Below are positions 1-7,072 of a stretch of 16,836 bases of DNA, piece by piece. The notes under the pieces are model-generated. The model had not been told where the DNA came from, ran no database searches, and saw only the letters and a list, made by a program, of their open reading frames with translations. The translations under genes were made by a program, and so were the position numbers. Where the stretch lies: positions 1 through 16,836 of the forward strand of contig JAGIXO010000030.1 in assembly GCA_026122915.1 (NCBI GenBank). Direction: 5' to 3'. How positions within the stretch are numbered: the stretch's first letter is position 1; each line of letters opens with the position of its first letter. This stretch comes from Candidatus Electronema nielsenii. Lineage in GTDB: Bacteria > Desulfobacterota > Desulfobulbia > Desulfobulbales > Desulfobulbaceae.

Positions 1-319
1 CTGAAAGAGCTGCCGAGCGCGCCATACAAACCACCTCCTGCGCTGAGATGGGAAAGCAGGCATCGTAGCGGGCATACTGAGGAACATAGCCGATCCTGCG
101 TCGTGCCTCGGCTGGGGTTTTATCGCCGATGCGGATGCTGCCGTGGTTCGGTTCAAGCAGGCCGAGCATCAGTTTGACCAAGGTGGTCTTGCCGCCGCCG
201 TTTGGCCCGACTATGCAGGCTGAATCCTGCGGCCAGATATCCAAGTCCACATTCGTCAACACCGGCATTTCATCGTAGGCGAAGCCGAGACTTCGGATAG
301 TAATAACTGCTTCACTCAT
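1..319 (-). CDS. znuC: Zinc ABC transporter ATP-binding protein, N-terminal part (cut by window edge)
   Basis: This is the first 106 residues of an ABC ATPase; the rest lies beyond the left edge. It would power zinc (or manganese) uptake at the inner membrane with the binding protein ZnuA encoded just upstream. The Walker A loop GPNGGGKT is at residues 38-45 and the Q-loop glutamine of YVPQ at residue 81; signature, Walker B and H-loop are outside the window. The ATG at 319 lies two bases after the znuA stop, which implies one operon and probably translational coupling. The permease gene znuB would be expected next, off the window. Zinc rather than manganese specificity is inferred from the His-rich ZnuA neighbour; the ATPase alone does not decide it. 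Confidence 0.9.
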   Translation of the reverse strand, partial: MSEAVITIRSLGFAYDEMPVLTNVDLDIWPQDSACIVGPNGGGKTTLVKLMLGLLEPNHGSIRIGDKTPAEARRRIGYVPQYARYDACFPISAQEVVCMARSAALS

Positions 320-321
320 GA

Positions 322-1197
322 TTATTTAGGAGCAAGGGCAGCACTGATCTGTTCAGCCATATAGCGCAAATTTCCCGGCACATCAACAGCCATCGGGTCT
401 AAGCTGACCACTGTGCCGCCAATTGCTTGGGCAATGGTCTCAGCATTCTTGCGATCAAACTGTGGCTGAACAAAGATCACCTTGATCTTCTCCTGTTTGG
501 CTTTAACAATCAGCGCGTGCAGCTGCCGAGGCAAAGGTGATTTTCCCTCCACCTCTACGGCTTCTTGGTGCAAACTATAGGCGTGGGCAAAGTAGCCAAA
601 AGCAGGGTGGAAGACGAGAAAGGACTGGCCGCTGAACGGAGTCAGCTGTTGCTTGATCTCCGTGTGTAAATCAGACAAGGTCTTGTCAGTATTCTGGAGA
701 TTTCGCTCATAGACCGCTGCATTGGTTGGATCAGCTTTCTTCAACGCAGCAGCCATTGCCGCAGCCATCTGCCGGAGGTTCTGCGGATCAAGCCAAACAT
801 GGGGATCGAGGCCGCCGTGCTGCGCCTCACCTTGTTCATAGTGTCCATGATCATGATCAGTCATGGGAATTTTCTTTATCCCGGTAGAGATATCCACTAC
901 CTGCACTCCGGTATCCTGTGGGCTGATCTTGCGCACCAGCTCGTGCTCAAATTCCAGTCCAACAGTAAAGTATATGCGGGAGTGAAACAACACGGTGACT
1001 TGCTCCGGCGTGGGCTGCATCCCGTGTGGGTCTTGTCCTTTGTCGAGAAGAACGCGGGTGCTAATCAGCTCACCGCCGATCTGGTTGGCTAACCATAGCT
1101 GCGGGGTAATAGAGACCAGCACCGGTAGGGGGTCAGCCCAAGCGGCAGCGACAGAGAAAAAGAGTACGGCAAGAGCAAGGAAGAGTTGCTGGATCAT
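322..1197 (-). CDS. znuA: Periplasmic zinc-binding protein of a ZnuABC-type transporter
   Basis: A cluster A-I metal-binding lipoprotein/periplasmic protein family member of 291 aa. Residues 1-21 form a signal peptide (hydrophobic core LFLALAVLFFSVAAA, cleavage likely after AWA). Probable metal ligands are H58 (in DPHGMQPTPEQ), H133 (DPHVWLDP), H197 (VFHPAFGYF) and D267 (SLDPMA). A short His/Asp-rich loop at 114-128 (DHDHGHYEQGEAQHG) is typical of zinc rather than manganese binders. It captures Zn2+ in the periplasm for the ABC permease. It starts at an ATG with only a weak GGA upstream and is the first gene of the znuA-znuC operon. A TTGACA promoter lies about 40 bp upstream; I see no convincing Zur palindrome. 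Confidence 0.93.
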   Translation of the reverse strand: MIQQLFLALAVLFFSVAAAWADPLPVLVSITPQLWLANQIGGELISTRVLLDKGQDPHGMQPTPEQVTVLFHSRIYFTVGLEFEHELVRKISPQDTGVQVVDISTGIKKIPMTDHDHGHYEQGEAQHGGLDPHVWLDPQNLRQMAAAMAAALKKADPTNAAVYERNLQNTDKTLSDLHTEIKQQLTPFSGQSFLVFHPAFGYFAHAYSLHQEAVEVEGKSPLPRQLHALIVKAKQEKIKVIFVQPQFDRKNAETIAQAIGGTVVSLDPMAVDVPGNLRYMAEQISAALAPK

Positions 1198-1239
1198 CTT
1201 TTGTGTCCAAAGTTGAAAGAAGAACGCAGTTGCTCGGTC

Positions 1240-1268
1240 ATCCTAAGAGCCGCTGATTTGTTTGTCAA
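1240..1268 (-). promoter_or_regulatory. Sigma70-type promoter of znuA operon
   Basis: Read on the minus strand: TTGACA (1268-1263), a 17-bp spacer, and TAGGAT (1245-1240). The -35 is perfect and the -10 matches four of six consensus bases. Transcription would begin near 1233, giving a leader of about 35 nt before the znuA ATG. Confidence 0.65.
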
Positions 1269-1314
1269 GAAGATGCTGGCACAGGCCAGAGGAAAGGGCA
1301 GATCAGCGTATTCC

Positions 1315-2769
1315 CTATTTTTTGAGCGGACAGACATTCCCGGTAATCATCAAAGGACAGAGCTGCCCGCTTTTCTGTGGCAGTTCGTTGTCTATCGCCT
1401 GCATCTTGGCTTGCACAGCGGCAATTGTTCGCTGGCTCAGTTCTTTAGCCATACCGATGTGCTTTTCTGGTAGAATGGCCTGTTCAATCTCTTCCCGTTT
1501 GAAGTTCTTCGCTACTTCTGGCACCTGCAGCAGAATATCCAGCACCGGCCTGTTGCTTGCTACCGCCTCCATTGAAACCTGATACACCAAGGCATGGGCA
1601 TTCTCCTTACCGATCTTCGTGCCAATGAAGAACATCAGTGCCTCGCTGGAAATCAGCGGCGCAGCCCGCAGAACGTTCTCGCGCACCCGCTCTTCATGTA
1701 CAGTCATATCGGCTACAATATGCTTCATCATCCCCAGTAACCCGCACATATAGAGAGATGAATCAGTAAGCGCGGCCCACTCCAACCGCACTGAGCGGTA
1801 ATCGCGTTCATGTTCGCAAAGCAGCCCATCATAGCCGAGCATCGCCTGTGCTTTAATCAACTTGGACAACACTACCACTTGCTCGCATAGCTCTGGGTTG
1901 CGCTTGTGCGGCATGGTGCTACTACCGATCTTACCCATGTGGAATGGCTCTTCCATCTCGCCGGTTTCGTTACGAGCAAGGCAGCGAATCTCGTCCGCTA
2001 TCCGCGCTAAGGAACCAGCAGTCAGGGCAAAGACGGACAGATATTCGGCAAAGCGGTCACGGGAAGCGTGCCAAGCGACGTTCGGTGCTTGTAATCCAAG
2101 ACGGACGGAGAACTCTGTCAGCAGAGGCAGCGCGTGCTCGCCAAAGGCATCCATCGTCCCTACCCCACCGAAGAGCTGGCTGACTAAGACCCGCTGCTTC
2201 ATCTCGTGCAGCCGCTCAACATTGCGCCAAACCTCATCCAACCAACCAGCCATCTTCAGGCCCATTGTCATCGGCAGAGCGTGCTGACAGTGGGTGCGAC
2301 CTATGGTTACTAAGTCTTGGTATTGCTGCGTCCGCTCGATGAGCAGCTTGATGATGCAATACAGGTCGCGCTCGACAATACAGATAATGTCGCGCAGCTC
2401 CAGCACTTGGGCAGTGTCCTGAATGTCTTGGGTAGTAGCCCCGAAATGAATAAACTGTCCTGCTTCCTTATCGCAGACTTGGCGCAGGCCAGCAAGCAAC
2501 GGCATCAGCGAATGATTGGTTACTTTCAGCCCAGCGCGAATGGCATCAAGGTCGATCTTGCTGATATGAGCATTCTGCTGGATGTTCTCCGCTGCCGCAA
2601 CTGGAATGATATTCAGTCCGGCCATTGCCATTGCCAAGGCAGCTTCAACATCTAACCAGCGTTGATATCGGTGCAGGTCGCAGAACACTTGACGAGCTTC
2701 AGGGGTGGTGTAGCCGCCGGAGTAGAAGCTAGAATCAACGATATGGCTGTTTGGGGTACAGGTGGTCAT
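1315..2769 (-). CDS. purB: Adenylosuccinate lyase-family protein (PurB/PcaB-type fumarase superfamily)
   Basis: A 484-aa member of the fumarase/aspartase superfamily. Three conserved blocks are visible: HFGATTQDIQDTA from residue 108, GRTHCQHALPMTMG from 157, and the superfamily signature GSSTMPHKRNPE from 282, whose mobile loop carries the catalytic serine. Adenylosuccinate lyase cleaves SAICAR and adenylosuccinate, releasing fumarate, in purine synthesis. The HFGATTQD wording and the short N-terminus resemble the PurB branch close to PcaB (3-carboxymuconate cycloisomerase), so the substrate is inferred, not proven. The frame is open upstream to 2835, but I chose the ATG at 2769 because AAGAAG lies a few bases upstream and the family block (YTTPEARQ) follows closely. 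Residues after about 465 form a short, non-conserved tail with two CPL motifs. It ends 117 bp before znuA. Confidence 0.82.
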   Translation of the reverse strand: MTTCTPNSHIVDSSFYSGGYTTPEARQVFCDLHRYQRWLDVEAALAMAMAGLNIIPVAAAENIQQNAHISKIDLDAIRAGLKVTNHSLMPLLAGLRQVCDKEAGQFIHFGATTQDIQDTAQVLELRDIICIVERDLYCIIKLLIERTQQYQDLVTIGRTHCQHALPMTMGLKMAGWLDEVWRNVERLHEMKQRVLVSQLFGGVGTMDAFGEHALPLLTEFSVRLGLQAPNVAWHASRDRFAEYLSVFALTAGSLARIADEIRCLARNETGEMEEPFHMGKIGSSTMPHKRNPELCEQVVVLSKLIKAQAMLGYDGLLCEHERDYRSVRLEWAALTDSSLYMCGLLGMMKHIVADMTVHEERVRENVLRAAPLISSEALMFFIGTKIGKENAHALVYQVSMEAVASNRPVLDILLQVPEVAKNFKREEIEQAILPEKHIGMAKELSQRTIAAVQAKMQAIDNELPQKSGQLCPLMITGNVCPLKK

Positions 2770-2838
2770 GGTATCTTCTTCAAGATGGTCGATGTTAGAA
2801 CAAGGCCAAGTACGGCAGTCATCATTAGGCGGCAATTC

Positions 2839-2945
2839 TTATAGCAAGACTACCAACCTTCCCGAATAATTCCGCACTATCTCTGTCAATCTGGCATAAT
2901 TATTGACCTTAATCACTAAGCTACTGGTTCCTACGCAAGGAATTG
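2839..2945 (-). pseudogene. Broken tail module, copy 1 (DUF4469-protein C-terminal remnant)
   Basis: On the minus strand this reads SSLVIKVNNYARLTEIV, then RNYSGRLVVLL and a TAA stop at 2841-2839. It aligns with the C-terminus of the intact HU-like/DUF4469 protein at 8126-9205 (SSLNITVNDYAGLWDMI, then RNGYSGR). There is no start codon or body for the rest of the gene, so it is a remnant. The nucleotide similarity continues rightwards to about 3060 and is shared with the copy at 3535-3690. It lies upstream of the purB-type gene and left of a small membrane gene. Confidence 0.55.
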
Positions 2946-3060
2946 CTTCTAAGCAGCGTAAAACGAGGTCAGTGCTTTGTCAACAGATTTGTTAGGGGTG
3001 AAGAACGTAACGCGACGCAGCAGCAAACGGATACTCGTTGCTGGGCAGGTATGATGAGCG
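2881..3060. repeat. Dispersed imperfect repeat, copy 1 (pair with 3543-3675)
   Basis: Matches the copy at 3543-3675 at most positions from CTGTCAAT through GCATAATT and GTTGACCTTAA-like blocks to ACGCGACGCAGCAGCAAACG and TTGCTGGGCA. This copy holds about 49 extra bases (roughly 2961-3009) that the other lacks, bounded by short GTAA repeats. A hairpin (CCGGCTC at 3069-3075 with GAGCCGG at 3095-3101) follows on its right. The 413-bp gap before the purB-type gene is essentially this repeat plus unassigned DNA at 3102-3182. Confidence 0.75.
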
Positions 3061-3182
3061 ATGCGAAACCGGCTCTCAACGTGAAGGAGGAATGGAGCCG
3101 GGAGTGAGGAAGGTCAGTGTCATTTTAAGCAGGTAGGTTAGGTGGTGTCGGCATCCTTAACCCAATCTACGTGATAGCACGT

Positions 3183-3461
3183 TTAAGGCCAGTTCTTGTT
3201 GCTGCCAAGAAGTACAAGGCAACATATAACTATACCAACTGGTATCAAAGCCACAATCATGGCAAAAATTGAAAAATTCTTTTTTCTATTCGCTGGTATC
3301 ATTCCTATGAATGCAAGAATAATAGACATTAAAAACATTCTACAAGAGAAAGAATTCTCTTCTCTAAAGACCAACAAAAGAAGCATTCCTGTCAAAGTCA
3401 TCACCAAACTAACAATTGACGCAATCGAAATACGTTCTGGTTGTTTAACTTTTTCAGTCAT
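3183..3461 (-). CDS. Small three-helix membrane protein of unknown function
   Basis: I do not recognise this 92-aa protein. It has a short charged N-terminus (MTEKVKQPER) followed by three hydrophobic segments at about residues 12-32, 42-55 and 65-86, separated by charged turns (FREENSF and PANRKKN). It is therefore probably an integral inner-membrane protein with no catalytic motif visible. The DNA is clearly AT-richer than the genes on both sides, and it sits between two copies of a dispersed repeat, so horizontal acquisition is likely. The ATG at 3461 has an AAGG about 10 bases upstream, a usable but not strong ribosome site. Reality as a gene rests on the coherent membrane topology and composition. 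Confidence 0.6.
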   Translation of the reverse strand: MTEKVKQPERISIASIVSLVMTLTGMLLLLVFREENSFSCRMFLMSIILAFIGMIPANRKKNFSIFAMIVALIPVGIVICCLVLLGSNKNWP

Positions 3462-3519
3462 TCCATATAACCTTGATTGAATTATTTGCTTCTCTTAGCA
3501 AGACCCAAACATCGCCTTG

Positions 3520-3700
3520 TCAGGGACAAATCCTTCTCCCCCATACCAACTCTGTCAATCCGGCATAATTGTTGACCTTAACCACCAAATTGCTGACTCC
3601 TACGAAAGGAATTGCTTCCAAAGCAGCGTAACGCGACGCAGCAGCAAACGAATACTCATTGCTGGGCAAGTATGATACTCGATGAAGAGTGGAAGGTGTC
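3520..3700 (-). pseudogene. Broken tail module, copy 2 (DUF4469-protein C-terminal remnant)
   Basis: The minus strand reads YLPSNEYSFAAASRYAALEA, then SNLVVKVNNYAGLTELVWG and a stop near 3520. The VNNYAGL block matches VNDYAGL of the intact protein at 8126-9205 and VNNYARL of copy 1, but the YSGR end is lost. It lies directly downstream of prfA, so it occupies the place where prmC is often found. It has no plausible ribosome site or family domain as an independent gene. Confidence 0.5.
3543..3675. repeat. Dispersed imperfect repeat, copy 2
   Basis: Partner of the repeat at 2881-3060 in the same orientation, lacking about 49 internal bases. The two copies bracket the small membrane protein gene at 3183-3461. 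Together with the hairpin at 3701-3725 it fills most of the 312-bp gap between that gene and prfA. Confidence 0.75.
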
Positions 3701-3725
3701 CCCATCCTCTTTGCAGAGGGATGGG
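3701..3725. other. Strong hairpin downstream of prfA
   Basis: CCCATCCTCT (3701-3710) pairs with AGAGGGATGGG (3715-3725) around a TTGC loop, with one bulged G. In the prfA transcript it lies about 50 nt past the stop. It lacks a U-run, so it is not a classical intrinsic terminator; it could protect the mRNA 3' end or assist Rho termination. Confidence 0.5.
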
Positions 3726-3773
3726 AATCCTCTTCTCAAACTGACGACTGTTCTGTCAACAGCGCATCTATCC

Positions 3774-4844
3774 TTAATCCAGCTCTTTCAGAGCCTCGGT
3801 TTGGAAATAGGTGATAATCGGCAGGATGATCTCGTCTAACGCGCCAGACATGATCTGATCGATTTTATAGACAGTCAGACCGATGCGGTGATCAGTTACT
3901 CGCCCTTGGGGGAAATTGTACGTGCGGATGCGCTCACTGCGGTCGCCGCTGCCGACCTGTCCTTTGCGGTCAGCGGATATCTTGTCGTGTCGCTCTTGCT
4001 CCATTTGGTCGAGCAGTCGGGCGCGTAATACTTGGAGTGCCTTGGCCTTATTCTTGTGCTGCGAGCGTTCATCTTGGCAGGAGACCACCAAACCTGTAGG
4101 CAGATGCGTAACCCGGACAGCAGAGTCCGTGGTGTTGACCGATTGCCCGCCTGCCCCAGAGGAACGAAAGACATCAAATTTCAGCTCATGCGGTGCGATC
4201 TGTAGCTCTACGTCCTCAGCTTCAGGTAGGATAGCTACAGTGACCGCTGAGGTATGAATGCGTCCTTGCGTCTCAGTTTCCGGTACCCGTTGCACCCGGT
4301 GTGTCCCGGACTCATACTTGAGACGAGAATAAACTTGATGACCAGAAATCAAGGCAACGATGTCCTTGAACCCACCAACCCCACAGGGACTGGAACTCAT
4401 AATCTCGGTCTTCCAACCAAGGGTCTCTGCGTAGCGGGAATACATGCGGAAGATATCTGCTACAAAGAGCGCAGCCTCGTCGCCACCTGTACCTGCTCGA
4501 ATTTCAAGAAAGGTATTCTTCTTGTCATTCGGATCAGAGGGGAGAAGCATCAGGCGGATATCACGTTCTAACCCTGTCTGTCGCTCAGTCAATTCGTCAA
4601 TTTCAGCACGAGCCAGCTCGGCCAGCTCTGGGTCTTGATCAGCATTACGGAGCAAGTCGCGGCTTTCTGCCAAATCTTGCACTACCTTATCATGCTCCCC
4701 GTGCAGGGTGCAGAGTCGTGCTACCCGCGCATGATCGCGCACCACCTCCTGATATTTTTTCTGATTATGAACCAGATCAGGTTCAGAAAGCTGTCGTTCT
4801 AAGGCAGACAGCTTTTCGTGAATGTCAGCAAGGTTGGCAAACAT
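3774..4844 (-). CDS. prfA: Peptide chain release factor 1
   Basis: A full-length RF1 of 356 aa, which ends translation at UAA and UAG by triggering peptidyl-tRNA hydrolysis. The codon-recognition tripeptide PxT is PET at residues 188-190 (in RVPETETQGRIHTSA), a spelling typical of RF1 rather than the SPF of RF2. The catalytic GGQ is at 232-234 (GAGGQSVNTTDSAVR). The N-terminal coiled-coil domain (about 1-100) precedes the RAGTGGDEA block at 116-124. It follows rpmE by 93 bp on the same strand and is probably cotranscribed from the rpmE promoter. The ATG at 4844 has no Shine-Dalgarno; the bases upstream in the mRNA are pyrimidine-rich. The methylase gene prmC, a usual downstream partner, is not present here. 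Confidence 0.97.
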   Translation of the reverse strand: MFANLADIHEKLSALERQLSEPDLVHNQKKYQEVVRDHARVARLCTLHGEHDKVVQDLAESRDLLRNADQDPELAELARAEIDELTERQTGLERDIRLMLLPSDPNDKKNTFLEIRAGTGGDEAALFVADIFRMYSRYAETLGWKTEIMSSSPCGVGGFKDIVALISGHQVYSRLKYESGTHRVQRVPETETQGRIHTSAVTVAILPEAEDVELQIAPHELKFDVFRSSGAGGQSVNTTDSAVRVTHLPTGLVVSCQDERSQHKNKAKALQVLRARLLDQMEQERHDKISADRKGQVGSGDRSERIRTYNFPQGRVTDHRIGLTVYKIDQIMSGALDEIILPIITYFQTEALKELD

Positions 4845-4937
4845 GGATTCTGCGGAGCAAAGGGAAGAAAGAGAGGAGAGCAGGAGCAGGAAATTGCTGC
4901 ATGACCGATGCAGGATCAGTCATGCAGAACAGGGTGT

Positions 4938-5156
4938 TTACGCCTGCTTTTGATCGAAATGCTTGGCATACTTCTTCTTGAATTTCTCAATTCGACCCGC
5001 AGTATCAACCAGCTTTTGCTTGCCGGTGAAGAACGGATGGCACGCCGCGCAAATCTCCACATGGATTGCTTCTTTGATGGAGCCGAGCGCAACTTCATTA
5101 CCGCAAGCGCATTTGGCGTTGATCTTGTGATATGCTGGATGAATGTCCGGTTTCAT
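4938..5156 (-). CDS. rpmE: 50S ribosomal protein L31, zinc-binding type
   Basis: A 72-aa L31 of the cysteine-containing (C+) type: C16 and C18 (CACG) with C36 and C39 (CAAC) form the zinc site. The family pattern MKPDIHPxY at the N-terminus, HPFFTGKQK at 40-48 and the basic C-terminal region FKKKYAKHF are intact. L31 bridges the ribosomal subunits at the large-subunit periphery. In many bacteria C+ L31 is swapped for a zinc-free paralogue under zinc limitation; no paralogue is seen here. GGGAGG lies about 15 bases upstream of the ATG. The gene has its own promoter in the rho-rpmE gap and precedes prfA. Confidence 0.96.
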   Translation of the reverse strand: MKPDIHPAYHKINAKCACGNEVALGSIKEAIHVEICAACHPFFTGKQKLVDTAGRIEKFKKKYAKHFDQKQA

Positions 5157-5228
5157 GGTTTTCTGAGCCTCCCAGAAGCACCGCGCAAAGCGGTGGGCAA
5201 AGTTTTTGTCAGTTGATAAAAGAGCGTT

Positions 5229-5257
5229 ATTATACCCGTCCTGCCACGGTTTGCCAA
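5229..5257 (-). promoter_or_regulatory. Sigma70-type promoter of rpmE-prfA
   Basis: On the minus strand: TTGGCA (5257-5252), a 17-bp spacer, and a perfect TATAAT (5234-5229). It lies wholly between the rho stop and the rpmE ATG, so rpmE and prfA can be transcribed independently of rho, with a leader of about 65 nt. Confidence 0.75.
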
Positions 5258-5290
5258 AGCAAAAGAACGGCGTGGACAGAAGATTGCCGA

Positions 5291-6541
5291 TCAGCTGTTC
5301 ATCGAGTTGAAGAATTCAGCGTTGGTCTTGGTGTGTTTGATCTTTTCCAAGAGGAATTCCATCGCGTCAGCAGGGTTCATCGAAGACAGTATCTTACGAA
5401 GAATCCACATTCGGTTCAGGTCGTCTGGTGAGAGAAGCAGGTCTTCCTTACGGGTTCCTGATTTCTGAATATTAATCGATGGGTAGATGCGCCGATCAGA
5501 GAGTTTGCGATCAAGGGCAATCTCCATGTTACCGGTGCCTTTGAACTCTTCAAAGATCACCTCGTCCATGCGGCTGCCGGTCTCAACCAAGGCTGTGGCA
5601 AGGATGGTCAAGCTGCCGCCTTCCTCGATGTTGCGGGCCGAGCCGAAGAAACGTTTAGGCCGGTGCAGAGCGTTGGCTTCCACACCACCAGAAAGAATCT
5701 TACCGGAAGCCGGGGTGACAGTGTTATAAGCGCGGGCCAAGCGGGTGAGGGAGTCAAGCAGAATCACCACGTCCTTGCGGTGTTCGACTAAACGGCGGGC
5801 CTTTTCAATCACCATCTCCGCTACCTGAATATGACGCTGCGGCGGCTCGTCAAAGGTGGAGCTGACTACCTCGGCATCCACGCTCCGCTGCATGTCCGTG
5901 ACTTCTTCGGGCCGCTCGTCAATCAGCAGAACGATCAGAATGATTTCCGGGTGATTCTTCACGATAGCGCGGGCGATCTGCTGCATCAACACAGTCTTAC
6001 CGGTGCGGGGCGGGGCCACGATCAAGCCGCGCTGTCCCTTGCCGAGCGGCGAGACGATGTTCATGATCCGAGTGGAATAGTTGTCCGTATCTGACTCCAG
6101 ATTGATCTGCTGATTAGGATGAAGCGGAGTTAGATTGACGAACAAAGTCTTGTCGTTTGCTTTTTCTGGCGGCTCATAGTTGACGCTATCGACCTTGAGC
6201 AAAGCGAAATAGCGTTCGTTTTCCTTAGGCGCTCTGACTTCACCCTCAATAGTGTCGCCGGTGTTCAGGTTCAACCGCCGGATTTGCGAAGGAGAAACAT
6301 AGATGTCATCCGGGCCGGGCAGGTAGTTGTAGTCCGGTGCTCTGAGAAAGCCGAACCCGTCCTGCAGCACCTCAAGCACTCCGCTGCCGCGCAGCTTGCC
6401 GTCTTCGTCGGACTGCGATTTGAGGATGGCGAAAATCAGGTCTTGCTTACGCATGGAGCTGTAGCCTTCGATCTTTAGCTCGGCGGCGAGAGCGACCAGC
6501 TCTTTGATTTTCTTGTTCTTCAACTCATTGGGATTGATCAT
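5291..6541 (-). CDS. rho: Transcription termination factor Rho
   Basis: A complete, compact Rho of 416 aa, the hexameric RNA-dependent ATPase that ends transcription. The N-terminal helical Rho_N domain is at about 1-45 and the cold-shock RNA-binding domain at 50-120, with the RNP-like DGFGFLRAP at 61-69. The motor domain shows Walker A APPRTGKT at 176-183, Walker B VVILLD at 258-263, the Q-loop LSGG at 283-286 and the HRPKRFFGSARN segment just after it. No insertion domain is present. The ATG at 6541 has an excellent AGGAGGAAGG ribosome site. It is transcribed from its own promoter with a leader of roughly 150 nt that contains hairpins, compatible with the autoregulation known for Rho. rpmE and prfA follow. 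Confidence 0.98.
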   Translation of the reverse strand: MINPNELKNKKIKELVALAAELKIEGYSSMRKQDLIFAILKSQSDEDGKLRGSGVLEVLQDGFGFLRAPDYNYLPGPDDIYVSPSQIRRLNLNTGDTIEGEVRAPKENERYFALLKVDSVNYEPPEKANDKTLFVNLTPLHPNQQINLESDTDNYSTRIMNIVSPLGKGQRGLIVAPPRTGKTVLMQQIARAIVKNHPEIILIVLLIDERPEEVTDMQRSVDAEVVSSTFDEPPQRHIQVAEMVIEKARRLVEHRKDVVILLDSLTRLARAYNTVTPASGKILSGGVEANALHRPKRFFGSARNIEEGGSLTILATALVETGSRMDEVIFEEFKGTGNMEIALDRKLSDRRIYPSINIQKSGTRKEDLLLSPDDLNRMWILRKILSSMNPADAMEFLLEKIKHTKTNAEFFNSMNS

Positions 6542-6594
6542 CAGCAGTTCCTTCCTCCTCAGGGGACGGTTGGCAATGGAAAACAGCGAAATCT

Positions 6595-6612
6595 TCCGGC
6601 ATCATTGCCGGA
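6595..6612 (-). promoter_or_regulatory. Perfect hairpin in the rho leader
   Basis: TCCGGCA and TGCCGGA form a 7-bp perfect stem around a 4-nt loop, about 55 nt before the rho start codon. No U-run follows. A second, weaker element earlier in the leader (CGTC/GACG near 6661-6675, followed by ATTTTTT in the mRNA) looks like a poor attenuator. Confidence 0.4.
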
Positions 6613-6697
6613 GCGGACAGTCTGGGTGATTGGCAGAACGGCAAGGAAATAAACAAAAAATCGTCAGGAAGACGGTTCAAGGATGAGGCTGTCTTTA

Positions 6698-6726
6698 TTT
6701 AGACAGGCCCAGCTGTGGATTGTCAA
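6698..6726 (-). promoter_or_regulatory. Sigma70-type promoter of rho, overlapped by a dyad
   Basis: On the minus strand: TTGACA (6726-6721), 17-bp spacer, TCTAAA (6703-6698). The -35 is perfect and the -10 matches four of six bases. The inverted repeat CTGTCT (6689-6694) and AGACAG (6701-6706) straddles the -10 and the likely start point, an arrangement that could serve as an operator. Confidence 0.6.
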
Positions 6727-6957
6727 CGAAGTTGTTCGGTCAGTTTGAGGCGGAAATAAAAAATGGCAGCAAGCACCGCGACAACCTATCAGAACACATT
6801 CTTATGTGAAGCATGGGAAAATAGAACAGCGAGAATTGATAAAGCAACTTTATTGTTTTGCCGGACTACTGTCAAGCAGTTTTTCCGACGGTAGAGAAAA
6901 TTTGTTCTTGGCGCGCAAACGTTCTGCGAGAGCTTGAAGCTGGCCGCACGCCGCCTC

Positions 6958-7010
6958 CAGCACATATTTCCCTGTTGACAAGGGCAGTTCCAGTGCGTAA
7001 GAATGGCTGG
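6958..7010 (+). repeat. Promoter-bearing dispersed repeat, copy A
   Basis: Shares CAGCACATAT, CCCTGTTGACAAGGGC and GTGCGTA in the same order and spacing with 9879-9930. It contains TTGACA at 6975-6980 and, after 17 bp, TAAGAA at 6998-7003. The gene at 7073 begins about 60 bp downstream. The remainder of the 530-bp gap between rho and this gene holds the rho leader and promoter (6542-6726) and about 230 bp in which I see nothing assignable. Confidence 0.7.
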
Positions 7011-7072
7011 ATTGATCATCCTTGCACACAGCGGCGTTTCTTCCATATCCGTGGCCACATCAGGAGGTCTCC

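Noticed and set aside
6542..6604. Leader peptide MMPEDFAVFHCQ overlapping the rho start
   Set aside because: Its ATG lies in a hairpin loop with no ribosome site and the peptide has no regulatory codon run.
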